This document shows positions 1-10,233 of a DNA stretch of 64,000 bases, in pieces. Where the stretch lies: positions 1 through 64,000 of the forward strand of contig NZ_NTGA01000006.1 in the NCBI RefSeq assembly GCF_002289575.1, in the 5' to 3' direction. Each line of letters begins with the position of its first letter. The stretch's first letter is position 1. The notes below the pieces were generated by a model. The model was not told the DNA's origin and made no database searches. It was given only the letters and a program-made list of their open reading frames with translations. This DNA is from Dietzia natronolimnaea. Its GTDB lineage: Bacteria; Actinomycetota; Actinomycetes; Mycobacteriales; Mycobacteriaceae. The position numbers were made by a program, and so were the translations under genes.

Positions 1-1437
1 CCACCCCAGGGAGTCCAGCGGATCGGCGAGTTCCAGGTCGGGATCGTCCTCGGCGAAGGTCCGCATCCTCCCGGGACCGGTGACCGCCGTCTCGAACCTG
101 ACCGACACCCGGCCGTGGCCGGAGCCCTGGACCCAGCCGTGCCCGAACTGGGGATGGCGCACGTCCGAACCCGTGCGGAACCTCTCCTGCAGTCCCTGAC
201 GCCACGCGCCGATCGCCGGTGGGGCGGAGAGCGGGTCATCCGCGGCCTCCGCACCCGGGCCCGAGGCCTCGTCGTCTGTCGTGACCGTGGTGCCGACCCC
301 GAGGATGTCGGGGAGCTCGTCGAGTTCGTCCTGCCCGGGTCCCTGCCGCGTCCCGGGCAGGAACTCGTGCTCGAACAGGGCGTCCTGGTGGATCTCGGTC
401 AGCCCTGACAGGCCCACGCCCAGCAGCCGGATCGCGCCGAAGTCCAGGGGGTCGGGGGCCAGCGACCGCGCGACGGCGATGATCGTCTCCAGCGAGGTCG
501 TACCCACCGGCAACGTGAACGACCGCGTCATCGACGTGAAGTCCGTGCGCTTGATCTTGACCGTCACGGTCCGGGCCGCCCGCCCGTCGCCCAGTAGCCG
601 CCGGTGTGCGCCCTCCGCCGATCTGCGCACGGCCGCCGCGACCTGTCCGGCGGTGGTGAGGTCAGCCGCGAAGGTGCTCTCGGCGCTGATCTGTTTGGCC
701 TCGGCCCGTTCGTGCACCGGCCTGTCGTCATATCCCCGTGCGATCCGGGCGATCGCCGGCCCCACGGTCCTGCCGAGCGCGTGGACCACGTCGTCGTCGT
801 CCATCGCGGCCAGATCGCCGATGGTGGAGATCCCGAACTGGGAGAGCCTCTCCCCCGCCACCGGCCCCACGCCCCACAGACTCCGCACCGGGAGCGGATA
901 CAGCACGTCCGAGTGATCGCGTCGGGGCACCACGGCGATCCCGTCGGGCTTGGCGAGCTCGGAGGCGATCTTGGCGTACTGCTTTCCCGCCCCCGCCCCC
1001 ACCGAGGCCGGCAGTCCGGTGGACTCGCGTATCGCCGCCCGCAGGTCCTCCGCCCACCGGCGGGTCCGCTCGGCGTCGGCACCACGGAGCTCAGGCGGTT
1101 CGAGGAAGGCCTCGTCCACCGACACCTGCTCGACCACCGGAGCGTGCGCGGAGAAGACCTCGAACACCCGGCGGCTCAACGCGCGGTACACCGCCATCCG
1201 GGGGAACACGAAGACGGCCGAGGGGCCCACGAGCCGCCTGGCCTGGTGCGAGGGCATGGCGGAACGCGCCCCGCGGGCACGCGCCTCGTACGAACACCCC
1301 GCCACCACACCGCGACCCCCCACGCCTCCCACGAGCACCGGCCGACCGCGCAGCGTCGGCCGGGTGAGCTGCTCGCAGGAGGCGAAGAAGGCATCCATGT
1401 CCACGTGCAGGACCCACCGGTCCTGCCCGTCAGCCAT
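1..1437 (-). CDS. dinB: DNA polymerase IV (Y-family), partial at window edge
   Basis: Error-prone translesion DNA polymerase acting in the cytoplasm. The frame is open from an ATG at 1437 to base 1, so at least 479 residues are present and the stop lies outside. [13 protein letters not shown] holds the first catalytic aspartate and VSVDEAFLE the S-x-D-E catalytic pair; a helix-hairpin-helix-like stretch ([13 protein letters not shown]) and the little-finger region follow. A long C-terminal tail ending in [10 protein letters not shown] and [10 protein letters not shown] resembles the extended mycobacterial DinX-type enzymes more than short DinB. It starts 34 bases after the ileS stop on the same strand and is probably co-transcribed; M. 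tuberculosis has the same ileS-dinX pair (from memory). No clear Shine-Dalgarno precedes the ATG, so the exact start is moderately certain. Confidence 0.93.
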   Translation of the reverse strand, partial: MADGQDRWVLHVDMDAFFASCEQLTRPTLRGRPVLVGGVGGRGVVAGCSYEARARGARSAMPSHQARRLVGPSAVFVFPRMAVYRALSRRVFEVFSAHAPVVEQVSVDEAFLEPPELRGADAERTRRWAEDLRAAIRESTGLPASVGAGAGKQYAKIASELAKPDGIAVVPRRDHSDVLYPLPVRSLWGVGPVAGERLSQFGISTIGDLAAMDDDDVVHALGRTVGPAIARIARGYDDRPVHERAEAKQISAESTFAADLTTAGQVAAAVRRSAEGAHRRLLGDGRAARTVTVKIKRTDFTSMTRSFTLPVGTTSLETIIAVARSLAPDPLDFGAIRLLGVGLSGLTEIHQDALFEHEFLPGTRQGPGQDELDELPDILGVGTTVTTDDEASGPGAEAADDPLSAPPAIGAWRQGLQERFRTGSDVRHPQFGHGWVQGSGHGRVSVRFETAVTGPGRMRTFAEDDPDLELADPLDSLGW

Positions 1438-1471
1438 GCCGGTTCCCGTCTCGGCTCAGGACCGGTCCGTG

Positions 1472-4400
1472 TCAGACCCGGGCCAGGGTCATCCTGACAC
1501 CGTCACCGAGCTCCTCGGCGTCGCCGTCGCCCGGGGCCGACGCCTCGACGACCTCGAAATCCGTGGCCAGGACCTCGTCGGCGATCAGGCGGGCGTGACG
1601 GTCAGCCCACTCGCGACGGTCCGCCGGGACCTCCAGGCGTACCCGGATGCGGTCGGAGATGTCGAAGCCGGCGGCGCGCCGGGCCTCCTGGATCTCGCGG
1701 ATCCGGTCCTTGGCCCAGCCCTCGGCCTCCAGCTCCTGCGTGACGGTCAGATCCAGCACCACCAGACCGGCCCCGCCGGGAAGCGCCGCCGTGGACTCCG
1801 GATCCGCGGCCACGAGGCGGTGCTCGTACTCGCCCTCCTGCAACTCGACGCCCCCGGCCACCACCACGCCGTCGACCTCGGACCAGTCGCCCGTCTTGGC
1901 GGCCTTGATGCACGCCTGCACCTGCTTGCCCAGCCGAGGCCCCGCCGCCCGCGCGTTGACCGCCAACTCCATCCGCCCGTGGGCGGCCACGTCGCTGGTC
2001 AGCCGCACCTCGCGCACGTTCACCTCATCGGCGATGATGCCGGTGAACGGCTCCAGCCGCTCGGCGTCGGGCATCGCCACGGTGAGCGCGTTCAAGGGCA
2101 GGCGCACGCGCAGGTGCTTTGCCTTACGGATCGAGGACACCGTGGAACACACGTCGCGGACGGCCTCCATCGCCTCGACCAGCCCGGCGTCGTGCGGGAG
2201 CTCGTCGTCGGCCGGCCAGTCCGCCAGGTGGACGGACTCCCGCCCGGTCAGCCCGGTCCACACGACCTCCGACATGAGCGGCAGGAGCGGGGCGGCGAGC
2301 CGCATGGTCGTCTCGAGCACCGTGTAGAGGGTGTCGAAGGCATCGCGCGAATCCTGCCCCGACGACTCCCCCGCCCAGAACCGCGACCGGGACCTGCGCA
2401 CGTACCAGTTGGTCAGGGCGTCGGCGAACTGGCGCAGCTCGTCGCAGGCGGCGGCGATGTCCGTGGTGTCCAGGGCCCGGGTCATCGCGTCCCGGGTCGT
2501 GGCCAGACGCGACAGGATGTAGCGGTCCAGCACGTGGGGCGAATCCGTCCGCCAGGTGGCGCGCTCGGCGGCGTACAGCTGCAGGAAGCTGTAGGAGTTC
2601 CACAGCGGGAGCATGGCCTGGCGCACGCCCTCCCGGATGCCCTGTTCGGTGACCACGAGATTGCCACCGCGGAGGATGGGGGAACTCATGAGGAACCAGC
2701 GCATGGCATCCGAGCCGTCGCGGGCGAACACCTCGTTGACGTCCGGGTAGTTGCCCTTGGACTTGCTCATCTTGAGCCCGTCGTTGCCCAACACGATGCC
2801 GTGCGCGGCGACGTGAGTGAACGCGGGCCTGTCGAAGAGGGCCGTGGCCAGGACGTGCAGCGTGTAGAACCAGCCCCGGGTCTGGCCGTTGTACTCCACG
2901 ATGAAGTCGCCCGGGTTGTGGGTCTCGAACCACTCCTTGTTCTCGAAGGGGTAGTGGACCTGGGCGAACGGCATGGACCCGGACTCGAACCAGCAGTCGA
3001 ACACGTCGGCCACCCGCCGCATGGTGGACCTGCCGGTCGGGTCGTCGGGGTTGGGCCGGGTCAGCTCGTCGATGTACGGACGGTGCAGATCCGTGGGTCG
3101 CACGCCGAAGTCGGCCTCGAGCTCGTCGAGAGACCCGTAGACATCCACGCGCGGGTAGGCGGGGTCGTCGGACTCCCAGACGGGGATCGGCGCGCCCCAG
3201 TACCGGTTTCGGTTGATGTTCCAGTCCCGCGCGCCCTCGAGCCACTTGCCGAACTGCCCGTCGCGGACGTGCTCCGGCATCCAGGTGATGTGCTCGCGGT
3301 TGAGCTCGACCATCCGGTCCCGGAACGCGGTGACCTTGACGAACCACGCGGGCAGCGCCATGTAGATGAGCGGCTGACCCGAGCGCCAGGAGTGCGGGTA
3401 CGAGTGCTCGATGGTCTCGTGCCGGATCAGCCGGCCCGCGGTCCGCAGGTCGCGGGAGATGGGGGCGTTGGCGTCAAAGACCAGCTGGCCGGCGTACGGC
3501 GGCACCTCGGAGGTGAATTTGCCGTCCGGCCCCACCGGGATCACCAGCTCGATCCCGGCGGCGTCGCAGGCGTCCTTGTCCTCCTCACCGAAGGCGGGTG
3601 CCAGGTGCACGATGCCGGTACCGGACTCGGTGGTGACGTAGTCGGCCGACAGCACCACGTGCGAGTTGGGGTGGCCGGCGAAGAAGTCGAACGGCGGGAC
3701 GTACGGCAGCCCCACCAGTGCGGAACCCTTGGCCGTGGCCACCACCTCCGCGTCCTCACCGAACTCGGGGGCGTACACCCCACGGCGGGCCTCGGCCACG
3801 ACGAAGCGTCGGCCGGCGAGCTCACCCGTGTTCACCTGCACCACGCAGTAGTCGATGTCGGGGTGGACGGCGGCGGCCAGGTTGGACGGCAGGGTCCAGG
3901 GGGTGGTGGTCCACACCAGCACCTCGGCCCCGTGGAACGGGCTGGACTGCGGGGCCTCGAGCGGCAGGCCGACCGTGACCGCGGGGTCCTGTCGCATCTT
4001 GTACGCGTCGTCCAACCGCGTCTCCTGGTTGGACAGGGGCGTCTGCTCGTACCAGGAGTACGGCAGCACGCGGAAGCCCTTGTAGACCAGGCCCTTGTCG
4101 TAGAGGCGTTTGAACGCCCACAGGACGGACTCGGTGAAGTCGATGTCCAGGGTCTTGTAGTCGTTCTCGAAGTCCACCCAGCGGGCCTGGCGGTGGACGT
4201 AGTCCTCCCACTCGTCGGTGTAGCGCAGGACCGACGTCTCGCACGCCGCGTTGAACTCGGCCAGACCCATCTCGAGGATCTGCGACTTCTCGGTGATCCC
4301 CAGCTGCTTCTCCGCCTCGAGCTCGGCCGGCAGACCGTGACAGTCCCAGCCGAACCGGCGCTCGACCAGGTACCCGCGCATGGTGCGATAGCGCGGGATC

Positions 4401-4681
4401 ACGTCCTTGACGTACCCGGTGAGCAGATGCCCGTAGTGGGGTAGGCCGTTGGCGAACGGGGGGCCGTCGTAGAAGACGTACTCGTGGGCGTCCGCTCGCC
4501 TGCGGACGGACTCCCGGAAGGTGTCGCGCTCGTCCCACCGGGCCAGGACGGTCTGCTCGAGCGCGGGGAACGACGGCGACTGCGCGGTGGTGCCGCCGGT
4601 GAGGTCGAGAATCGGGTACGCGCTACCCGTTGCGGTGGGCTCGGTGTTCACAGACTCGGTGTTCACAGACTCGGTGCTCAT
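1472..4681 (-). CDS. ileS: Isoleucyl-tRNA synthetase (eukaryote-like type 2)
   Basis: Charges tRNA-Ile with isoleucine in the cytoplasm. The 1069-residue protein has the class I signature in [14 protein letters not shown], the KMSKS loop in [11 protein letters not shown], the large editing insertion between them, and a C-terminal anticodon-binding domain. Length and motif context fit the eukaryote-like IleS2 type found in mycobacteria, a type often associated with mupirocin tolerance (family knowledge, not tested here). I place the start at the ATG at 4681, preceded by GAGGAG 9 bases upstream; the frame stays open further upstream but that stretch is the T-box leader. The N-terminus begins with a duplicated pentapeptide ([10 protein letters not shown]), coded by two 15-base repeats. 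It has its own T-box leader, so expression should respond to uncharged tRNA-Ile. Confidence 0.97.
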   Translation of the reverse strand: MSTESVNTESVNTEPTATGSAYPILDLTGGTTAQSPSFPALEQTVLARWDERDTFRESVRRRADAHEYVFYDGPPFANGLPHYGHLLTGYVKDVIPRYRTMRGYLVERRFGWDCHGLPAELEAEKQLGITEKSQILEMGLAEFNAACETSVLRYTDEWEDYVHRQARWVDFENDYKTLDIDFTESVLWAFKRLYDKGLVYKGFRVLPYSWYEQTPLSNQETRLDDAYKMRQDPAVTVGLPLEAPQSSPFHGAEVLVWTTTPWTLPSNLAAAVHPDIDYCVVQVNTGELAGRRFVVAEARRGVYAPEFGEDAEVVATAKGSALVGLPYVPPFDFFAGHPNSHVVLSADYVTTESGTGIVHLAPAFGEEDKDACDAAGIELVIPVGPDGKFTSEVPPYAGQLVFDANAPISRDLRTAGRLIRHETIEHSYPHSWRSGQPLIYMALPAWFVKVTAFRDRMVELNREHITWMPEHVRDGQFGKWLEGARDWNINRNRYWGAPIPVWESDDPAYPRVDVYGSLDELEADFGVRPTDLHRPYIDELTRPNPDDPTGRSTMRRVADVFDCWFESGSMPFAQVHYPFENKEWFETHNPGDFIVEYNGQTRGWFYTLHVLATALFDRPAFTHVAAHGIVLGNDGLKMSKSKGNYPDVNEVFARDGSDAMRWFLMSSPILRGGNLVVTEQGIREGVRQAMLPLWNSYSFLQLYAAERATWRTDSPHVLDRYILSRLATTRDAMTRALDTTDIAAACDELRQFADALTNWYVRRSRSRFWAGESSGQDSRDAFDTLYTVLETTMRLAAPLLPLMSEVVWTGLTGRESVHLADWPADDELPHDAGLVEAMEAVRDVCSTVSSIRKAKHLRVRLPLNALTVAMPDAERLEPFTGIIADEVNVREVRLTSDVAAHGRMELAVNARAAGPRLGKQVQACIKAAKTGDWSEVDGVVVAGGVELQEGEYEHRLVAADPESTAALPGGAGLVVLDLTVTQELEAEGWAKDRIREIQEARRAAGFDISDRIRVRLEVPADRREWADRHARLIADEVLATDFEVVEASAPGDGDAEELGDGVRMTLARV
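4641..4670. repeat. 2 x 15-base in-frame tandem repeat at the ileS 5' end
   Basis: Two exact 15-base copies (4641-4655 and 4656-4670) plus a partial third end at the ileS start codon. They add one pentapeptide each to the IleRS N-terminus, ahead of the conserved domain. Confidence 0.85.
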
Positions 4682-4777
4682 GTGGGCGGACTCCTCGAGG
4701 TACGGGCCCGCACGAGCTGGTACCCGTGGGGCCGACAGGCCTGCGCTCGGGGACGAACCGGACGCGACTGGCGCATC

Positions 4778-4955
4778 CGTCCGCGGTACCACCCCGTTTG
4801 GCGTCGACGGTGCGACGCCCACTCGTGGGTCGGGGGCCCTGACTGGCTCCCCCGGTTCGGTTCTACTGAGCCGCCCCCACCTCGGGGCCGACCGTTCTTC
4901 CGAGCGCTCCCCGGTGATGGCCGGATCTCAACGCATCCGGCTCAGCGCCGGACAT
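4778..4955 (-). promoter_or_regulatory. T-box riboswitch leader of ileS
   Basis: On the minus strand the T-box core GGGGTGGTACCGCGG lies at 4795-4781, matching the conserved GGGTGGNACCGCG antiterminator/antisequestrator sequence. Its UGGU bulge would pair with the NCCA end of a tRNA with discriminator A, as in tRNA-Ile. About 120 bases upstream, CCGGCCATCACCGGGGAGC contains an AUC isoleucine codon (4918-4916) as likely specifier, followed by CGGAAGAACGG, the arrangement I recall from short Stem I actinobacterial ileS T-boxes. Those act mainly on translation by exposing the Shine-Dalgarno; no terminator with a U-tract is visible here, which agrees. Confidence 0.92.
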
Positions 4956-4961
4956 CGGATG

Positions 4962-4967
4962 ATGTTA
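4962..4967 (-). promoter_or_regulatory. Candidate -10 element for ileS (TAACAT)
   Basis: TAACAT on the minus strand overlaps the stop codon of the small upstream gene and would start a leader of about 275 bases at the 5' edge of the T-box. No good -35 is seen. Confidence 0.4.
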
Positions 4968-5195
4968 CCTGTCGCTGTGGGCGTCCGTCTCCTCCGCCTC
5001 GTCGCTCGCGTCCGGCGGAGTCGCGCCGGAGCCGTCACGGGCCGTCCTCCCGCGGAGAAGATCCATGAGCAGCAACAGCAGGCCGAGGGCGCCGGCCACG
5101 ATGCAGGCCCACGCCCACCCGATCTGCCCGGTCGCCACGGCCGCGACCAGGAAGGCGAAGCCGAGCAGCGTCAGTCCGAGTGCGGCGACGAGCAT
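4965..5195 (-). CDS. Small two-helix membrane protein
   Basis: Unknown function. The 76-residue product starts at the ATG at 5195, preceded by AGGAGG with 5-6 bases spacing. Two hydrophobic segments (about residues 2-22 and 25-46) are followed by a charged acidic tail (DASDEAEETDAHSD), so a hairpin membrane protein with a cytoplasmic tail is likely. It lies between wag31 and ileS; M. tuberculosis Rv2144c, next to wag31, is a small membrane protein in the same place (positional inference only). A hairpin lies between wag31 and this gene, so it may depend on read-through from wag31 or on its own weak promoter. Confidence 0.8.
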   Translation of the reverse strand: MLVAALGLTLLGFAFLVAAVATGQIGWAWACIVAGALGLLLLLMDLLRGRTARDGSGATPPDASDEAEETDAHSDR

Positions 5196-5268
5196 GCGTT
5201 CCTCCTGCCGTGGTGCGAGTCGTGGAATGCACCGGCTCCGGGGCGGACCCACTCCCCGAATATACGTC

Positions 5269-5299
5269 GGTCCCCGCACCCTGGGCAGGGGCGGGGACC
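5269..5299 (-). terminator. Hairpin downstream of wag31
   Basis: GGTCCCCGC (5269-5277) and GCGGGGACC (5291-5299) form a perfect 9-base-pair stem with a 13-base loop, 20 bases after the wag31 stop. There is no U-tract, as is common in actinobacteria, so termination may be partial. Confidence 0.6.
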
Positions 5300-5318
5300 G
5301 GACGCGACGGTGCGGGGT

Positions 5319-6227
5319 CTACTCGGCGCGGTGGCCGCCGTCCTTCTTGCCACCCTGATCCGGCGCGCCGGCGTTCTCGGCCGGTGCGGTGGGGGCGGCG
5401 GACCCGGACTTGCCGAGTTCGGTCAGTTGGTTCTCGAGGTAGCTGGTGAGGCGGCTGCGGTAGTCCTTCTCGAAGGTCCGGAGCTGCTCGATGCGACCCT
5501 CCAGCACCCCGCGCTGCTGGTTGATGGTGGCCATGATCTCGGTGTGCTTGCGCTCCGCGTCGGCCTGCAGGGCGTCGGCCTTGGCCTGTGCTTCCTTGAT
5601 CTGCTGCTCGGAGCGGGTCTGGGCGTCCTTGACGATCCCGTCGGACTTGGTCTTGGCCTCGCCGAGGATCTTGTCGGCCTCCCTGCGGGCATCCCCGACC
5701 ATCTTCTCCGACTGGTTCTTGGCGTCGCCGACGAGGCGATCGGACTCGCCACGGGCCTTGGCCATGAGTCCGTCGGACTCCTTCTTGGCCTCGCCCGTGA
5801 GGCGGTCCGCCATCTCCTGTGCCATCGCGAGGACGCGGGCCGCGCGGAGATGGGTGTCCGAGTTCGCGGAACCGCTGTCCTCGCTCGCGAGGGACGGGGT
5901 GGCCGCAGGCGCCGGGGTCGGCGCGGGGGCGGCGGGCGCGGGAGGCGGGGTGGCGGCCCGCGGTTCCTCGACGCGGCCGGCACCCGAACCGCTCGCGGAG
6001 TCGCCGGAGGCCTTGTCGGACTTGTCCGCCGACTTGCGGGCCTTCTCGAGGTCCTTGGTCAACTCGTCGACACGCTGACGGAGGTCGTCGTTGTCCTCCA
6101 CGAGGGTTCCGAGCTCCTCCTCTACCAGGTCGAGGAACTGGTCGACCTCGTCCTCGTTGTAGCCCCGCTTACCGATCGGCGGCTTTGAGAACGCGACGTT
6201 GTGCACATCGGCTGGAGTCAAGCGCAT
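5319..6227 (-). CDS. wag31: DivIVA-family polar growth scaffold Wag31
   Basis: Coiled-coil protein that binds curved membrane at the cell poles and organises polar peptidoglycan synthesis. The N-terminal DivIVA lipid-binding motif [20 protein letters not shown] is followed by a first coil (about residues 30-65), an Ala/Pro-rich linker (about 85-135) and a long second coil to about 270. At 302 residues it is longer than M. tuberculosis Wag31 (260), mainly in the linker and tail. Start is the ATG at 6227 with GAGGGG 8 bases upstream. A Thr in the linker is phosphorylated by PknA/B in mycobacteria (family knowledge); I cannot assign the site here. Confidence 0.96.
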   Translation of the reverse strand: MRLTPADVHNVAFSKPPIGKRGYNEDEVDQFLDLVEEELGTLVEDNDDLRQRVDELTKDLEKARKSADKSDKASGDSASGSGAGRVEEPRAATPPPAPAAPAPTPAPAATPSLASEDSGSANSDTHLRAARVLAMAQEMADRLTGEAKKESDGLMAKARGESDRLVGDAKNQSEKMVGDARREADKILGEAKTKSDGIVKDAQTRSEQQIKEAQAKADALQADAERKHTEIMATINQQRGVLEGRIEQLRTFEKDYRSRLTSYLENQLTELGKSGSAAPTAPAENAGAPDQGGKKDGGHRAE

Positions 6228-6296
6228 GGGATACCCCTCGTGGTCGTCTCGGGTGCCGGCCCGGCGTTCTCGAACCGGACCCACGACTTCATTACT

Positions 6297-6302
6297 ACCT
6301 TA
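6297..6302 (-). promoter_or_regulatory. Candidate -10 element for wag31 (TAAGGT)
   Basis: TAAGGT on the minus strand in the 156-base gap before wag31 would give a leader of about 60 bases; TGTGAC lies 15 bases upstream as a weak -35. Separate strong expression of wag31 from the dcw operon is known in relatives. Confidence 0.35.
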
Positions 6303-6383
6303 ACGCGTGCCAATCTAGTCACATTCGGCCCGCGCGTCACCAGCGGCCCGCCTACACGCGTCACCTGTGTCCCGCCACGCCCC

Positions 6384-6683
6384 TCACGCGACGCTGGTGA
6401 TCATGATCCGCAGGACCAGTTGGATCACGATGATGATCACGAAGAGCACCAGCACCGACAGGTCCAGGGAGACCTGTCCGAGCCGGACCGGCTTGATGAC
6501 CTTGCGCAGCGCCTTGACCGGAGGATCGGTGATGGTGAACAACCACTCGAGGACCACCGCCAGGACACCGCGGGGGCTCCAGCCACGGGAGAACGAGGCG
6601 ATCATCTCCACGACGATCCTGGCGAGGAGCAGATACCAGAAGACCTGGGTGATGATGTAAAGGACCAGCAGGATTTCACGCAC
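6384..6683 (-). CDS. YggT-family membrane protein
   Basis: Small integral membrane protein of 99 residues with hydrophobic segments at about 3-26 and 68-93 flanking an amphipathic loop containing the family motif ITDPPVKALRKVIKP. YggT proteins sit next to sepF and wag31 throughout actinobacteria and are linked to division or osmotic homeostasis; the mechanism is unknown. The start is a GTG at 6683; no good Shine-Dalgarno is visible, but it begins only 70 bases after sepF on the same strand. Corresponds to Rv2146c by order (from memory). Confidence 0.9.
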   Translation of the reverse strand: MREILLVLYIITQVFWYLLLARIVVEMIASFSRGWSPRGVLAVVLEWLFTITDPPVKALRKVIKPVRLGQVSLDLSVLVLFVIIIVIQLVLRIMITSVA

Positions 6684-6753
6684 GGGACAAGCCTACTGGC
6701 AGCGATCGACGCCGCGCCGCGGGCACCCGGTCAGACGGGGTGACCACCCGGGG

Positions 6754-7449
6754 TCAGCGACGGAACGCGCCGTTGACCGCGTCCCGGACCTCCGCCTCGG
6801 TGAGGTCCATTCCGGCCGGCTGCAGCAGGAAGGTGCGCTCGCGATCGGTGACCTTCTCCATGCGGCCGTCGAGGCCGAAGACCAGACCGGCGGCGAAGTC
6901 GACCATCCGGCGCGCGTCCCCGGAGGCCATCGTGGACAGATCCAACACCACGGCGCGGCCCGCGCGGAAGTGCTCCCCGAGGCTCTTGCCGTCACCGAAT
7001 CCCCGCGGACGCTCGACCACGGTCTCGGGGAGGGTCACCAGGCCGTCCTCGACGAAGTCCTCCTCCGGGGCCAGGGCGACGGCGCCGCGGGTGACGGGGA
7101 CGCCGCGGAGCGAGGCCCGGGCCCCGGCCTCGGCGGCGTGGTAGCGCCTCGGGCGCGGGGCGGGGTCGTCGAGACCGCGGTGGCGACGGTCCGGGGTGGG
7201 CTCGTCGACGGGATCGAGGTCACCCAGCCGGGGCCGGGGGGTCGCCTCGTCGCCGTACCGATCGGCGGCGTACCCGTAGTCCGCCCGGCGATCGCGGGCG
7301 ACTCCGCCGAGGTCGTCGGCCTCGTGCAGCGCACGGGAACCGCGGATGTCGTGGTGGATCGGGCGGTCGTAGTCGTCCAGGTACTCGTCCTCGTACGCCG
7401 CGACGGGCGACATTCCGAAGTACTCCTTGAACCGGGCGATTGCGCTCAT
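6754..7449 (-). CDS. sepF: Cell division protein SepF
   Basis: FtsZ membrane anchor and Z-ring organiser. The 231-residue protein begins with an amphipathic membrane-binding helix (MSAIARFKEYFGM), continues with a long acidic, Arg-rich disordered linker (about 20-130) and ends with the SepF fold (about 145-231: GKSLGEHFRAGRAVVLDLS ... RMVDFAAGL). The last part contains the FtsZ-binding region. In actinobacteria lacking FtsA and ZipA, SepF is the main FtsZ tether. Start is the ATG at 7449 with GGAAGG about 10 bases upstream. It lies after yggS in the ftsZ-yfiH-yggS-sepF-yggT series. Confidence 0.96.
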   Translation of the reverse strand: MSAIARFKEYFGMSPVAAYEDEYLDDYDRPIHHDIRGSRALHEADDLGGVARDRRADYGYAADRYGDEATPRPRLGDLDPVDEPTPDRRHRGLDDPAPRPRRYHAAEAGARASLRGVPVTRGAVALAPEEDFVEDGLVTLPETVVERPRGFGDGKSLGEHFRAGRAVVLDLSTMASGDARRMVDFAAGLVFGLDGRMEKVTDRERTFLLQPAGMDLTEAEVRDAVNGAFRR

Positions 7450-7520
7450 CTTCCGGGGACCTTCCTGATACGGGTCGTCGCGGGCCGTTCCTCGTGGGGA
7501 AGGCCCCACGATGCTGGACC

Positions 7521-8249
7521 TCAAACTACTGGCCGTGGTCCCAGGATCGCCGTTCCGACACGCACGCAGGTCGAACCGGCGGCGATCGCGGATTCCAGGT
7601 CGCCGGACATCCCGGCGGAGAACTCGCGGGCCCCCGGGTGATCGCGCCGCAACTCCTCCGCCACCCGGGCGGCCTCGGCGAAGTGCGCGGCGGGCGGTCC
7701 GCTCAACGGCGGCACCACCATGAGCCCGGCCAGCCGGAGGTGGTCCAGCCCCGCGACGTGATCGGCGAGCGCGGGGAGGTCGTCGCGGGCCACTCCGCCA
7801 CGTGAGGTGTCCCCGTCGAGGCTCAGCTGGAGCAGCACCGGCAGCACCCCGGGGTGGTCGCCGTCCGCCGCGGCCCGGCCCCTGCCCTTGTCGAGGCCGC
7901 TTGCGACCTTGACCGAGTCGACCGAGTGCACGCGGTCCGCCCACCCGGCCACCGCGGCGGCCTTGTTGGACTGGATGTGGCCGATCATGTTCCACCGCAC
8001 GGCCCGCGCCAGGTCCGGTTCGGTCGCCGACAGGTCGGCCACCTTCGCGGCCGCCTCCTGCACCCGGTTCTCCCCCAGGTCGCGCACCCCCAGGCGGGCG
8101 AGTCGTGCGACGTCGCCGACCGGGTGGAACTTGGTGACGACGACGAGGTCGACGCCGTCCTGACGGCCCGCCGCCGCCAGCGCCGCGTCCAGTCGCTCCC
8201 TGGTCTCGGCGAGCCTGGCGGCCAGTTCCTCGGTCCGGGGATCAGACAC
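7521..8249 (-). CDS. PLP homeostasis protein, YggS/ProsC family
   Basis: Pyridoxal-phosphate-binding alanine-racemase-fold protein with no known catalysis, thought to buffer PLP. The 242-residue sequence has the PLP-lysine segment VVVTKFHPV near residue 40, LGENRVQEA, and WNMIGHIQSNKA, then the phosphate-binding GMSGDLESAI and VRVGTAILG at the C-terminus, all canonical. GTG start at 8249. It is in the conserved slot between yfiH and sepF (Rv2148c by order). No membrane or secretion signal is present. Confidence 0.94.
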   Translation of the reverse strand: MSDPRTEELAARLAETRERLDAALAAAGRQDGVDLVVVTKFHPVGDVARLARLGVRDLGENRVQEAAAKVADLSATEPDLARAVRWNMIGHIQSNKAAAVAGWADRVHSVDSVKVASGLDKGRGRAAADGDHPGVLPVLLQLSLDGDTSRGGVARDDLPALADHVAGLDHLRLAGLMVVPPLSGPPAAHFAEAARVAEELRRDHPGAREFSAGMSGDLESAIAAGSTCVRVGTAILGPRPVV

Positions 8250-8324
8250 GGCTACCGGACACCGGACTGGCGTTTCGCTGCATGTCCGTAACCTAGCGGA
8301 GGATCGCGGCCGGTCGCCAGCCGG

Positions 8325-9047
8325 TCATACCTGCCGCCAGATCACGCTGGCCTGGCGTCCCGTGCGGCCCTGCCTCCGGTAGGAGAAGAGGGACTCGTCG
8401 GCGATGGTGCACCGCGGGTCGCTGTCCACGCGGTCGACGCCGAGCCCGGCGAGCTGGCGCGTCAGGCCCGCGCGCAGGTCCACCCCGGACGTCCCCGCGA
8501 CGGTCCGGGTGAGACTGCCCGGCAGCGCCTTCTCCACCTCGTCCGCGAGCTCGTCGGGCAACTCGTAGTGCTGACCCGCCGCCGCCGGTCCCAGCAGGAC
8601 GCTGATCCGCTCGGGCTGCGCGCCCAACGAGGTCATGGCCCCGATCAGCGCGGGGACGATACCCCCGACCGCCCCCGCGCGGCCAGCGTGCACCGCGCCG
8701 ATCACACCGGCCTGCTCATCCGCGGCCAGGACGGGCACGCAATCGGCGCTCAGCACGGCCAGCGCCAACCCTGGCCGGTCGGTCACCAGTCCGTCGGTGG
8801 CCGGTACGGCTCCGCCCGTGGGGCGGGTGACCCGGGCGATCCGGGTGCCGTGGACCTGGTCCATCCACACGACGTCCGAGGCCTGCAGTCCCAGTATCCG
8901 CGCGAGGCGGGCCCGGTTGGCCGATACCGCGGACGGGGCGTCGCCTACGTGGTCACCGAGATTGAACGAGTCGAAATCCCCCGTGGACACGCCACCGCGC
9001 CGGGAGGTGACGACCCGGCGGACCCGGCCCGGGGCGTGGGGCGCCAT
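8325..9047 (-). CDS. pgeF: YfiH/PgeF multicopper-oxidase-fold protein (laccase domain)
   Basis: Cytosolic purine-nucleoside-acting enzyme of the DUF152/CNF1-YfiH fold; in E. coli it edits mis-made UDP-MurNAc-L-Ser peptidoglycan precursors, which fits the dcw context. Conserved metal/active-site elements are DQVHGTRIA, SADCVPV and AVHAGRAG (His-Cys-His). 240 residues from the ATG at 9047, which lies 4 bases after the ftsZ stop, so translation is probably coupled. The frame also extends back into ftsZ, but those codons are part of the FtsZ C-terminus in another frame. Confidence 0.92.
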   Translation of the reverse strand: MAPHAPGRVRRVVTSRRGGVSTGDFDSFNLGDHVGDAPSAVSANRARLARILGLQASDVVWMDQVHGTRIARVTRPTGGAVPATDGLVTDRPGLALAVLSADCVPVLAADEQAGVIGAVHAGRAGAVGGIVPALIGAMTSLGAQPERISVLLGPAAAGQHYELPDELADEVEKALPGSLTRTVAGTSGVDLRAGLTRQLAGLGVDRVDSDPRCTIADESLFSYRRQGRTGRQASVIWRQV

Positions 9048-9051
9048 CCGG

Positions 9052-10233
9052 TCAGTGCCGCATGAAGGGGGGGACGTCGATGTCGTCGTCCTCGTCCCTG
9101 CGGCGCGACCCCTGGGAACCCGCACCGGACTGGCCCGCCTCGCGGCGCTCCTCGCGACGGCCCCCGTCGAGAGGGGTCGACCCGAGCCCGGGGGCACCGC
9201 CGGTCTCGCCGGACGCCCCGGGGACCTCCTCGTCGTCGAGATGGTGGCGGCCCCGCCGTGCCCCGCCCGAGCCGGAGGTCTGACGGGAGCCGCCCTCGAA
9301 CCCCGCGGCGATGACGGTCACCCGCACCTCGTCGCCGAGGGAGTCGTCGACGACGGTGCCGAAGATGATGTTCGCGTCCGGGTGCGCCTCCTCCTGCACG
9401 AGGGTCGCGGCCTCGTTGATCTCGAACAGGCCGAGGTCGCTGCCGCCTGCGATCGACATGAGTACGCCCTTGGCGCCCTCCATCGTCGTCTCCAGCAGCG
9501 GCGAGTTGATGGCGGCCTCCGCGGCCTTGTACGCCCGGCCCTCCCCCCTCGAGGAGCCGATCCCCATCAGCGCGCTGCCCGCCCCGGACATGACGCCCTT
9601 GACGTCGGCGAAGTCGACGTTGATCACGCCGGGGGTGGTGATGAGGTCGGTGATCCCCTGGACGCCGTTGAGGAGCACCTCGTCGGCGGTCTTGAACGCC
9701 TCCATCATCGACACGCCGGCGTCCCCGAGCTGGAGCAGGCGGTCGTTCGGGATCACGATCAGGGTGTCGCAGGCCTCGCGCAGGCCCTCGATCCCCGCTT
9801 CCGCCTGTCCCCCGCGGCGCTTGCCCTCGAAGGAGAACGGGCGGGTGACGACGCCGACGGTGAGCGCGCCGAGCTTGCGCGCGATGGCCGCGACGACCGG
9901 CGCGCCGCCCGTGCCGGTGCCGCCGCCCTCACCGGCCGTGACGAAGACCATGTCGGCGCCCTTGAGGACCTCCTCGATCTCGTCCTTGTGGTCCTCCGCG
10001 GCCTTGCGTCCGACCTCCGGGTCCGCGCCGGCACCGAGGCCCCGGGTCAGTTCGCGACCCACATCGAGCTTGACGTCGGCATCGGACATGAGCAGCGCCT
10101 GAGCATCGGTGTTCACCGCGATGAACTCGACGCCCTTGAGGCCCTCGTCGATCATCCTGTTCACGGCGTTGACACCGCCGCCCCCGATTCCGACGACCTT
10201 GATGACTGCGAGGTAGTTGTGCGGTGAGCTCAT
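9052..10233 (-). CDS. ftsZ: Cell division GTPase FtsZ
   Basis: Tubulin-like GTPase that forms the Z-ring. 393 residues: N-terminal Rossmann GTPase domain with [11 protein letters not shown] and the tubulin signature [16 protein letters not shown]7 catalytic loop in [14 protein letters not shown]-type sequence, C-terminal domain to about 315, then a Gly/Arg/Glu-rich linker and the conserved C-terminal peptide [10 protein letters not shown] that binds SepF and FtsW. Start at the ATG at 10233 ([15 protein letters not shown]) with AAGGAAGG about 10 bases upstream, matching mycobacterial FtsZ starts. Confidence 0.99.
   Translation of the reverse strand: MSSPHNYLAVIKVVGIGGGGVNAVNRMIDEGLKGVEFIAVNTDAQALLMSDADVKLDVGRELTRGLGAGADPEVGRKAAEDHKDEIEEVLKGADMVFVTAGEGGGTGTGGAPVVAAIARKLGALTVGVVTRPFSFEGKRRGGQAEAGIEGLREACDTLIVIPNDRLLQLGDAGVSMMEAFKTADEVLLNGVQGITDLITTPGVINVDFADVKGVMSGAGSALMGIGSSRGEGRAYKAAEAAINSPLLETTMEGAKGVLMSIAGGSDLGLFEINEAATLVQEEAHPDANIIFGTVVDDSLGDEVRVTVIAAGFEGGSRQTSGSGGARRGRHHLDDEEVPGASGETGGAPGLGSTPLDGGRREERREAGQSGAGSQGSRRRDEDDDIDVPPFMRH

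Noticed and set aside
950-4444. 1164-codon open frame on the plus strand opposite dinB and ileS
   Set aside because: It is the high-GC antisense shadow of two conserved genes; its product has no recognisable domain and no ribosome site.
7450-7995. Long N-terminal extension of sepF
   Set aside because: The open frame runs through yggS; SepF proteins start at the conserved MSAIARFKEYFG helix, which has its own ribosome site.
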